Of a stretch of 64,000 nt of DNA, positions 43,801-50,816 are shown piece after piece. Where the stretch lies: NCBI GenBank assembly GCA_036387415.1, contig DASVTU010000008.1, forward strand, positions 1 to 64,000, read 5' to 3'. Both the position numbers and the translations under genes were made by a program. Position 1 is the stretch's first letter, and each line of letters begins with the position of its first letter. The notes beneath the pieces were generated by a model that saw only the letters and a program-made list of their open reading frames with translations, was not told the DNA's origin and made no database searches. This DNA comes from DASVTU01 sp036387415 (lineage in GTDB: Bacteria; Acidobacteriota; Blastocatellia; Pyrinomonadales; Pyrinomonadaceae).

Positions 43801-46669
43801 CGTCGGCGCGCGTATTGCCCGACAGTTGGCACGCGAACAGCATGACGTGTTCACCGTCACGCGCGGCAGCGGCTTCAAGCGACTAGACGAATCCCACTTC
43901 GCCATCAGCCCTAATGCAGAAGCCGACTACGATTCGTTGCTCGACGAGCTGCGTTCTGCGGGTAAGCTGCCCGACCGCATCGTGCATGCGTGGTGCGTGT
44001 CTGCTTTGCACTCTCATACCGTCGAAACAAACGCGGAGGCGCAAGCCCTCAGCTTCGACAGCTTACTGCTACTGGCGCAGGCGCTCGGTAATAAAGCCAG
44101 AGGAGCCGCCACGCATCTCGACATTATCTCCAACAACCTTCACGACGTGACTGGCGAAGAAGATTTGCAACCGCTCAAGGCGCTCCTGCTCGGCCCCTGT
44201 CACGTCATCCCGCGAGAGTATCCGCATGTCTCCTGCCGGAACATAGACATTGTGCTCCCCACACAAGGGTCGCCTCGCGAAGAACAGTTTTTCGCGCAAC
44301 TCTTCGCGGAGCTTCACGCCGAAGCCGCCGTGCCTATCGTCGCACATCGCGGGAGCCATCGGTGGCTGCCCGACTACGAGCCGATGAGATTCGATGAGAT
44401 GCTCAAAGCTAACAATCGACTGCGCGCGGGCGGAGTCTATTTAATCACGGGCGGGGTCGGTGGAATTGGTCTGACGCTTGCCGAACGACTAACGCAAACC
44501 GTCGCGGCCAAGCTCGTACTCACTTGTCGCTCTGACTTCCCTACCCGCGAACAATACGACGCGTGGCTCGCTGCTCACCCCGCTGAGAACGAGGTGAGCC
44601 GTCGGATACGAAAGATACTTGAGCTTGAACGACTGGGCGCGGAAGTCTTAGTGATGAGCGCGGACGTGACCGACCGCGACGCGATGCTCAAAGTTCTGCG
44701 TCGCACCGAAGAAGTCTTCGGTCGCATCAACGGCGTGATACACGCGGCGGGCGTTTCGCCGGGAGGGTTGATACAGGTCAAGTCATTGGAGGCTGCATCA
44801 AACGTCCTCGCCCCGAAGGTGAGAGGGGCTTTGCTTCTGGATGAGATTTTTCGCGGGCAAGAATTGGATTTCGTTGTCTACTGTTCTTCCCTCTTGGCTC
44901 TCGGCGGCAGCCCCGGCATGGTTGACCACTGTGCCGCCAATGCCTTTCTCGATGCTTTCGCGCACGAACGCAGCCGCAACGGCAGACTCTTTACCCTCTC
45001 GCTCAACTGGGACGCGTGGCTGGAAGTCGGGCAGGCGGCAAACGCGAGATTGTCCAACAGCCTTCAAGAGATTCTTCACGCGACCCCGCCTGCTGAACGG
45101 GAACACCCGTTGCTCGACCATAAGCTCGACGAGAATCACGGGCGCGAAACCTACGTATCGCTGATGAGCGCGCAGGACAAGTGGGCGCTTGACGAACATC
45201 GCGTCATGGGTCACGCGGTCTTGCCCGGCACGGCTTATATTGAGATGGCGCGGGCGGCTTTCGCCAAGCACGCGGACGGTCAGCCGATTGTCATCGAAAA
45301 CATGGTCTTCAGCGCCCCTCTGCACGTCAAAGACGGCCAGCGCAAAGAAGTGCATACAGTAATCGAAAAACAGGGCGACGACTTTAGTTTTGCGGTGCTG
45401 GAAAACGTCGCGGCGGGTAACGGGCGCGACGCCGTGTGGCAGCAACGCGCGGGCGGGAAGATTGGCGTCGGCGCAAGTTCGCCGCGTCCGAGACACGACA
45501 TGCGAGGCATACTTGAAAGGTTCAGCCAAGTTGTGCACGGCGGCGAAGCGCGACGGAAAAATGGAGATGAGAGCAATGAGTCCGGCGCACGCGGCGGAAA
45601 ACTCGTCGAGTTCGGTGCGCGTTGGCGCAAACTGGTGACGCGTTTTCATCTCGGCTCCGGCGAAGGCTTGGCTTACGTCGAGTTGCCGGAGGAGTTTGAG
45701 TCTGACCTCGAAAGCTTCCAACTCCATCCGGCGCTGCTCGACGCCGCCACAGGGTTCATACAAGGAGACAGCGAAGGAGCCTTTCTGCCGCTCGCCTACA
45801 AGCGTTTGACCATCCGACAACCGCTGCCGAGAAAAATCTTCAGTTATGCAAGGTACGTTGACGACGACCTCCTATCACGCAAGGAGACCATCGCATGCGA
45901 CATCATCGTGATGGACGAAGACGGCAATGAGTTGGTCGAGATTGAAGAGTACGTCGTCAAAAGATTGAACAACGTCTCGGCCTTCGACCAGTCGGCAAAA
46001 ACAGGCGACGCGCGGGCTGCGAACTTCGCCGAATCGTCGCCTGACGACGTTTCGAGCGACCCGCCGACGGCGCGCAATCAAGCCGCTGCCCACGACTCGA
46101 AAGGCATCACTCCAAACGAAGCCGCCGAGGCGTTCACGCGCGTCCTTTCCGACGCCATCAGCACGCCGCAAGTCGCCATCTCATCACGACGCTTGCCGGA
46201 ACTCTTGGCCGCCAGTCGTCAACTAACGACGGAAAAGATTCTGGAAGAGCTTTCCAAACTCAACGCGTCAACTTTGAAACACCCGCGCCCGTCGGTGCAA
46301 ACAACCTATGTCGCACCGCGCACGGGCTTGGAGCAACAGTTGGTTGACATCTGGCGCGAGATGCTGCGTCTTGAAGAAGTCGGCATCCACGACAATCTTT
46401 TCGAGATTGGTGGCGATTCGCTGATGGCGACTCAACTCATTTCACGCATCAGCGACGCATTCGATGTCGAACTCTCTTTGCGTACCCTGTTTGAAGCGCC
46501 GACCATCGCCGAAATGCAGGTGCTCATCCTGCAAAAGCAGGTTGAGGAGATTGACGACGAAGCGGCGGCGCAACTCGTCGCGGAAATTGAGGGGATGTCG
46601 GCGAGTGAACTCGAAGATTGGCTCGCCGCTGAGGAAGATTCCGTGAGCGACACCGAAGCCAATGTTTGA
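40892..46669 (+). CDS. Type I PKS module: KS-AT-KR-DH-ACP
   Basis: A 1925-residue single module that would add two carbons to the peptide from the NRPS. KS (about 8-435) has the TACSTSL Cys, EAHGTATPMGD His and NIGHLDAAAG His. AT (about 530-845) has GYSLGEY and HAFH, the malonyl-CoA pattern. A structural half and a KR (about 935-1380) follow; the nucleotide motif GGVGGIG is intact, but the catalytic Tyr position reads DHCAANAFLDA (His for Tyr). A DH-like domain (about 1430-1690; HRVMGHAVLP, HPALLDAAT) comes after the KR, not before it. The ACP Ser is in GGDSLMA (about 1843). An acidic helical tail (MSASELEDWLA) resembles a docking segment. ATG 40892 follows GGAAGGGGAG. Confidence 0.93.
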   Translation: MSEMNANESLEGIAVVGMSGRFAGAKTLDQFWANLCDGVESVTPFSDEELKAAGVSASVLRSPNYVKSNTVLEGVELFDAEFFGMSPREAEIMDPQHRLFLTCAWEALEHAGYDVENYDGLVGVYGGMGMGYYLLRNLMSNMERVNSEGALPVRISNDKDFLVSQVSYKLDLRGPSVTVQTACSTSLVATHLAAQSLLNYQCDMALAGGVALNLPQGVGYFARDGVFSSDGHCRTFDAKAQGTFGGSGVGILLLKRLSDAIADGDTIHAVIKGSAINNDGAVKVGYTAPNVNGQSEVIALAQMIAGVEPDTITYIEAHGTATPMGDPAEIAALSQVFRASTQRKNFCAIGSVKTNIGHLDAAAGVASLMKTILSLKHRMIPPSLHFEEPNPEIDFATSPFFVNTKLREWESPESPRRAGVSSFAVGGVNAHVVVEEAPPSVTSEVAPPWQLLVLSTKTAAALETATDNLCAHLEQHPDENFADVAYTLQAGRKGFNHRRMVVARDLRDGLAALRARDPKRLRTGVKRNDDPAVTFMFSGLGNHYAGMAEELYRTEPTFRQHVEQCCETLRGIMGFDLREILFPNEGQNVDASGGDGTATRQGLDLRKMLRPETRQGEPLDETRNVHPAMFVIEYALARTWEAWGVSPRAMIGYSLGEYVAACIAGVFSVEDALRLVAQRAELIQRLPRGAMLAVPLSETEVLPLLGRELSLAAVNGHAMSVIAGTEEEIARVEGQLTARGLVCRRLQTSHAFHSKMMLPAFDDFEKLFASIELHPPQVPFVSNVTGTWITPEQATSPRYWAEHMCRTVRFAEGLEELRKQPNRILLEIGPGQALCAWALQHLAGGGGREVLALPSLRHSFENYSDREFLLSTAGKLWVAGIALNWAETHGVPRRRIPLPTYPFETRRYWIEEQTRAASLPTVETPTDKEEDLADWFYVPVWKRSPPHLSVQGGATPERKGCWLVFVDECGVGARIARQLAREQHDVFTVTRGSGFKRLDESHFAISPNAEADYDSLLDELRSAGKLPDRIVHAWCVSALHSHTVETNAEAQALSFDSLLLLAQALGNKARGAATHLDIISNNLHDVTGEEDLQPLKALLLGPCHVIPREYPHVSCRNIDIVLPTQGSPREEQFFAQLFAELHAEAAVPIVAHRGSHRWLPDYEPMRFDEMLKANNRLRAGGVYLITGGVGGIGLTLAERLTQTVAAKLVLTCRSDFPTREQYDAWLAAHPAENEVSRRIRKILELERLGAEVLVMSADVTDRDAMLKVLRRTEEVFGRINGVIHAAGVSPGGLIQVKSLEAASNVLAPKVRGALLLDEIFRGQELDFVVYCSSLLALGGSPGMVDHCAANAFLDAFAHERSRNGRLFTLSLNWDAWLEVGQAANARLSNSLQEILHATPPAEREHPLLDHKLDENHGRETYVSLMSAQDKWALDEHRVMGHAVLPGTAYIEMARAAFAKHADGQPIVIENMVFSAPLHVKDGQRKEVHTVIEKQGDDFSFAVLENVAAGNGRDAVWQQRAGGKIGVGASSPRPRHDMRGILERFSQVVHGGEARRKNGDESNESGARGGKLVEFGARWRKLVTRFHLGSGEGLAYVELPEEFESDLESFQLHPALLDAATGFIQGDSEGAFLPLAYKRLTIRQPLPRKIFSYARYVDDDLLSRKETIACDIIVMDEDGNELVEIEEYVVKRLNNVSAFDQSAKTGDARAANFAESSPDDVSSDPPTARNQAAAHDSKGITPNEAAEAFTRVLSDAISTPQVAISSRRLPELLAASRQLTTEKILEELSKLNASTLKHPRPSVQTTYVAPRTGLEQQLVDIWREMLRLEEVGIHDNLFEIGGDSLMATQLISRISDAFDVELSLRTLFEAPTIAEMQVLILQKQVEEIDDEAAAQLVAEIEGMSASELEDWLAAEEDSVSDTEANV

Positions 46670-46737
46670 AGAAACTGGAAGCGGTTCTTCAATAGTACCT
46701 GTGCAGAATCCTGACGCGGCACGAATGCGCGAAAGTG

Positions 46738-46773
46738 AAAAGGGACGATTCCGATTCGGAATCGTCCCTTTTT
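46738..46773. terminator. Bidirectional terminator between PKS and metalloprotease genes
   Basis: A perfect 16-bp stem (GGGACGATTCCG and its complement, flanked by A-run and T-run) with a three-base loop. It has A's on the left and T's on the right, so it can stop both convergent transcripts, and it closes the biosynthetic cluster. Confidence 0.85.
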
Positions 46774-46803
46774 GAATCAAGCGCAGAAACTCTGTTTCTG
46801 TTC

Positions 46804-47772
46804 TTAGAGGCCGCGATACTGAAGCGTCAAGGCATCTGCACGCGCCGCCTGTCCCGCAGTAAATTTGTACATGCAAGCATCGGTGGTGTAGTCCATGAAG
46901 TTTTCAATCGGGTCGAGACCGGGGAAGCGGGTGCCAGTGCAGGTGTCGCGTCCGGTGGGGCAACCGGCTGCCGAGGAGCGTTCCGCCGGGGTGTCGGCAA
47001 CGAAGTCGCCGCCGTTGGTGTCGCTACGGGCGCAGCCGCCCTGGAAAGTGTGATAGAGGCCGACCCAGTGGCCGACTTCATGCGTGCCCGTGTCGCCGAG
47101 GTTGTAGGGAGTCGTGGTGCCGCCGGGAAGGCTGGAAAACAGGCAAACCACGCCGTCCATCACGGGGTCGCTGGCGTAGTTGGAAGGGAAGGTCGCCCAA
47201 CCGAGCAGGCCGCCGCCCATGTTGTTGGTGTAGAAGTTGAGGTCAGCCGCGCCGCCTCTGTGGAGGGCAGTCTTCATCTCTCGCTCGCAGGTGCCGCCCG
47301 TGCAGGTGTACCAGGTATTGTTGGCGGTGCGGTCGGTGGCAACGAGCGTGAAACGGTAGATGGTGTTGGCGCCGCCCGTGACGCCGCTATACGCATCATT
47401 CAAAACCTTGATTTGATTGGCAATAACTGTATCAGAGACATTTCCCCCGCCCGACGTATTTGTGATGACGTGGAAATAAACATTGACGTTGACCGTTCCG
47501 GTTCTTTCGGCGGAACCGCCGTCAGCCTTGCGGCTCGCCATGAAACGGGCACTGGCATTTTCAATCAATTCTGCTGTCGCGGCGTCCGGGTGGACGGTAC
47601 CGCACGACAACTCAAGCTTTCCGTTCGCATCTTCCTTCTTATTGCTCTCTTGGTTCTGACCTGCGACGCGGTTGGCCTGAAATTGCTGCTCCTGTTCTTG
47701 TGCAAAACCATTGAAGACGAGGGTGAGGGCAAGCGCGACGAGCGCCAACAGGGAAACAAACGTTCTTTTCAT
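46804..47772 (-). CDS. Secreted M43-like zinc metalloprotease
   Basis: A 322-residue protein with a signal peptide (about 1-24, LLALVALALTLVFNGFAQ). A polar propeptide-like stretch precedes VNVNVYFHVITNTSG and the catalytic zinc motif HEVGHWVGLYHTF (His, Glu, His, and a third His after Gly), the pappalysin-type M43 arrangement. A downstream ENFMDYTTDACMYKF gives the Met-turn (NFMDY). Six or more cysteines (TCTGGTC, GGCARSD, GCPTGRDTC) support an exported disulfide-bonded enzyme. It faces the PKS gene across a shared terminator, so it is not part of the NRPS-PKS transcript. Confidence 0.9.
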   Translation of the reverse strand: MKRTFVSLLALVALALTLVFNGFAQEQEQQFQANRVAGQNQESNKKEDANGKLELSCGTVHPDAATAELIENASARFMASRKADGGSAERTGTVNVNVYFHVITNTSGGGNVSDTVIANQIKVLNDAYSGVTGGANTIYRFTLVATDRTANNTWYTCTGGTCEREMKTALHRGGAADLNFYTNNMGGGLLGWATFPSNYASDPVMDGVVCLFSSLPGGTTTPYNLGDTGTHEVGHWVGLYHTFQGGCARSDTNGGDFVADTPAERSSAAGCPTGRDTCTGTRFPGLDPIENFMDYTTDACMYKFTAGQAARADALTLQYRGL

Positions 47773-48460
47773 TCTTCTCCTCCAAGCTCTGCTAACTGAT
47801 TGTGGAAAGTGGGTTTAGTGAACCGGGTCGGTGTCGGCTCCAACACACACGGATGGGCGTGCATCAACGAAAAGATGCCGGAATCGGATATATAATAAAA
47901 ACGCTTGGTGTGTGCCCAAAATGTTGACGGAAGCGAAACAAACCCTCTTAACAGTTGCAGCGACCAAAAGGTGAGATGGTTACCGCCCTTCTCCAACAGG
48001 CAAGGCATCGTTATAGAGGCTATCAGGATATTTTGTCAACCCGTCAAGAGAGTTTTTGCAACAAATCTTGCAGCGTCTTGCAATAAATTTTGCATCAAGG
48101 CTTAAATATATTAAGTCACTTCAATTACAAGCCCCATGGATTCAACAAATAGGCTCCAACGACGGCTCGCGCGCCCGCATCCGACGATTTTTTGTGCACG
48201 TCCATAAAATTTACTCCCCGCGCTCTTTCGTCCCCTTCTCCGTCGAATTTCGCCGCGCTGCTTCGTCGCTTTCCCACTCTGTCGGCGCGTCCGCGCACCA
48301 CAAACGCCCCAACAAACCCCCGCCGCGACGCCGTACGCGCATTACTGCTTACAAAAACGTGGCTGAATAGAGTATATTTTCACTCCAACACGCACATCTC
48401 CGGGTGACGCCGGACAAGAATTTCTAAGATTTCGCAACAACTCTTCTTTTGGAGGACGGT
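47773..48460. other. Divergent promoter region with phased TTGCA repeats
   Basis: About 690 bases between the leftward metalloprotease and the rightward lipid genes. No ORF is supported. Four TTGCA words at 48056, 48068, 48078 and 48090 are spaced by 10-12 bases, close to one DNA turn, and could be a tandem operator. The stretch around 47.89 kb is AT-rich (TATATAATAAAA). Confidence 0.4.
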
Positions 48461-49123
48461 TTGGCAGCCGCAGCATTTTACGATTTGGAAGGCACACTGG
48501 TGAGCACCAATCTGGTGCACACGCTCGGCTTCTACGCCAAGAACCAGCAGGGGCTCTGGCGCAGTCTCAAAAAGAGCACGGCGACGCTGTTGAGTCTGCC
48601 CATCTTCGCCGCTACCGACCAGTACAGCCGCAAAGTCTTCAACGACCTCTTTTTCAAACGCTACAAAGGCGAGACGGAAGACCGCCTCCGTTTTTTCGCC
48701 GACGAACTCTTCGAGGACGTGCTCAAGCCCGCCGTCTTTCCCGGTTCCTTCGATTTGATTGAAAAATCCCGACGCCTCGGTCTGCGTCAGGTGGTCGTCA
48801 CGGGCGCGCTCGAAATTTCTGTCAAGCCCCTGATGACCTATCTCGGCATCGACGAATACGTGGCGAACCGCCTTGAGTTCGTCAACGGCGTGGCGACTGG
48901 CCGACTGCTGCCGCCCGTACTCGCCGCCGCCACCAAAGCATCCTGGATTAGGATTTACGCCGAGCGCGAAAACATCAACCTCAGCGCGTCCTACGCCTAC
49001 AGCGACAGCATGAGCGACCTACCCATGCTCTCCATCGTCGGGCATCCGGCAGCCGTCAACCCAGACATGCGCCTGCGCCAAACGGCGCTGCATCACGATT
49101 GGCCGATTCTCAATTTGAAGTAA
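48461..49123 (+). CDS. HAD-IB family hydrolase (ElbB-like position)
   Basis: A 220-residue HAD phosphatase-type protein. Motif I reads FYDLEGTLVSTN: the nucleophile Asp is present but the usual second Asp is Glu. Motif II is VVVTGALE (Thr where Ser/Thr is required), a Lys appears in ATKASWIRI, and motif IV is AYSDSMSDLPML. It belongs to the SerB-like subgroup sometimes fused to acyltransferases. Start: TTG 48461 with GGAGG five bases before it; the upstream TTG at 48449 overlaps that ribosome site. It is the first gene of a rightward block with the LarA-like and reductase-ligase genes, which suggests a phosphatase step in lipid synthesis. Confidence 0.82.
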   Translation: MAAAAFYDLEGTLVSTNLVHTLGFYAKNQQGLWRSLKKSTATLLSLPIFAATDQYSRKVFNDLFFKRYKGETEDRLRFFADELFEDVLKPAVFPGSFDLIEKSRRLGLRQVVVTGALEISVKPLMTYLGIDEYVANRLEFVNGVATGRLLPPVLAAATKASWIRIYAERENINLSASYAYSDSMSDLPMLSIVGHPAAVNPDMRLRQTALHHDWPILNLK

Positions 49124-49124
49124 C

Positions 49125-49193
49125 CAGTAGTCAGTAGCCAGTAGCCCGCATGAGGCACAAGCCGATTGCTTTTCTACTGACTACTGGCTACTG
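49125..49193. repeat. Intergenic palindrome of CAGTAG words
   Basis: The left arm CAGTAGTCAGTAGCCAGTAG (49125-49144) and right arm CTACTGACTACTGGCTACTG (49174-49193) are inverse copies with two mismatches. Each arm is three tandem CAGTAG words. A related arm occurs at 55.32 kb. Confidence 0.8.
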
Positions 49194-49210
49194 TCTCCTG
49201 ACTACTTATT

Positions 49211-50809
49211 ATGAGCCTTCAATTACGCAGAAAAGTACACGAATCCGTCGTCTACATCGACCGCGATAGCGCGCCGCGCATTATTCCTTCGGGCGAAGAT
49301 TTTATCCTCGAAGATTTGCCTATCGGGACGCGCGTCATCTATCCGAAACCGCCAATCAAGGGTCTGCCGAATCGCGAGGCGGCGATTCGCTACGCCTTGA
49401 ATCACCCGCACGACTGCGACCCGCTTTTCGCGCAACTCGCACCCGGCATGAAAGTGACGATTGCCGTAGACGACATCAGTCTGCCGCTGCCGCCGATGGC
49501 GACTCCCGACATACGTCAGACCGTGCTCGAAATCGTGCTCGACATGCTCGCCGGTCATGGCGTCGACGATGTGCACATCATCATCGCCAATTCCCTCCAC
49601 CGGAAGATGACCGAGTGGGAGATGCGCCGCATGGTCGGCGCGAAAATCTTCAAAGAGTTTCACCCCGAACGCTACTACAACCACGACGCCGAAGACCCGC
49701 AGGGCATGGTCGTGCTCGGCGAGACGAAGCACAAAGAACCTCTCAGCATCAACGCACGCGCCGCCGCGAGCGACCTCGTTATCTACGTCAACATTAATCT
49801 CGTACCGATGGACGGCGGGCACAAGTCTGTCGCCGTCGGCCTCTGCGATTATGAATCTCTGCGCGCGCACCATGAACCCCAGACCATACGCGATTCCGAC
49901 AGCTACATGGATCCCAAGCGTTCGGAACTAAATCACAAGGTCAATCGTCTCGGCAAACTCGTCGATGAGCACATGAACGTCTTCCACATCGAGACGGCGC
50001 TCAACAATCGCATGTACACGGGCGAGTTGAATTTCCTCTTGAAGAACGAGGACGACTTTTCCACCTTCGACCGTTTCAAGTTCGAGGCGATGCGTAAAAC
50101 GATGAGCGCCATGCCGCGCGCCGCGCGTCGCAAGTTGTTGCATTCGTTTCCCGCGCAGTATGAAATGATTGCCTGCCACGCCGGACGCACAGAACCGACG
50201 CACGCGCGGATTCTGGAAAAGAACTTCGAGCAGTACGCCATCCCCGTCAACGGCCAGTGCGACATTCTCATCACGGGCATTCCCGATATTTCGCCCTACA
50301 ACGTCTATTCGATTCTGAATCCGCTGCTCGTACAGGTGATGGCGCTCGGCTACCATTTCAACTTCTATCGCAACAAGCCTCTGCTCAAAAAAGGCGGCGT
50401 ACTGATTCTTCAACATCCTTGCTACGACGAATTCGACCACAACTTTCATCCGAGCTACATCGAATTCTTCAATCGGCTCCTGCCCGAAACACGTGACGCG
50501 ACCGTCCTGCGCGATAAGTACGAACGCGAGTTCGCCAACAATCCGAGCTACATCGAGATGTACCGTCGCGGCAACGCTTACCATGGCGCGCATCCCTTCT
50601 TCATGTGGTATTGGGGCGAAAACGGTCGGCAACACGTCGGGCGCGTCATCGCCGCCGGAGCTGAAAACGCACACGTCCCTGAGCGCATGGGTTGGGAACG
50701 CGCCGACAATCTGACCGAAGCGATTGCGATGGCGCGCAGCTACATGGGACGCTCCGCCGAGATAACGATGCTGCATCAACCCGTTATCGCCGTCTGCGAT
50801 ATGGAATAG
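49211..50809 (+). CDS. LarA/DUF2088-family protein (nickel-dependent racemase-like)
   Basis: A 532-residue protein with a DUF2088 N-terminal domain. The segment VTIAVDDISLPLPPMATPDIR (about 92-112) matches the conserved LarA Asp-Thr-Arg-x-x-Pro region in position, but Ile-Ser replaces Thr-Arg. The helix ADVHIIIANSLHR-like stretch (VDDVHIIIANSLHRKMT) supplies the conserved His, and HKSVAVGLCDY the conserved Lys. Whether it binds the nickel-pincer cofactor cannot be judged; no cofactor synthesis genes (larB, larC, larE) are in the window. It is more likely a lineage-specific relative. It is seven bases from the next gene and clearly in one operon with it. Confidence 0.82.
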   Translation: MSLQLRRKVHESVVYIDRDSAPRIIPSGEDFILEDLPIGTRVIYPKPPIKGLPNREAAIRYALNHPHDCDPLFAQLAPGMKVTIAVDDISLPLPPMATPDIRQTVLEIVLDMLAGHGVDDVHIIIANSLHRKMTEWEMRRMVGAKIFKEFHPERYYNHDAEDPQGMVVLGETKHKEPLSINARAAASDLVIYVNINLVPMDGGHKSVAVGLCDYESLRAHHEPQTIRDSDSYMDPKRSELNHKVNRLGKLVDEHMNVFHIETALNNRMYTGELNFLLKNEDDFSTFDRFKFEAMRKTMSAMPRAARRKLLHSFPAQYEMIACHAGRTEPTHARILEKNFEQYAIPVNGQCDILITGIPDISPYNVYSILNPLLVQVMALGYHFNFYRNKPLLKKGGVLILQHPCYDEFDHNFHPSYIEFFNRLLPETRDATVLRDKYEREFANNPSYIEMYRRGNAYHGAHPFFMWYWGENGRQHVGRVIAAGAENAHVPERMGWERADNLTEAIAMARSYMGRSAEITMLHQPVIAVCDME

Positions 50810-50816
50810 AAGGCTT

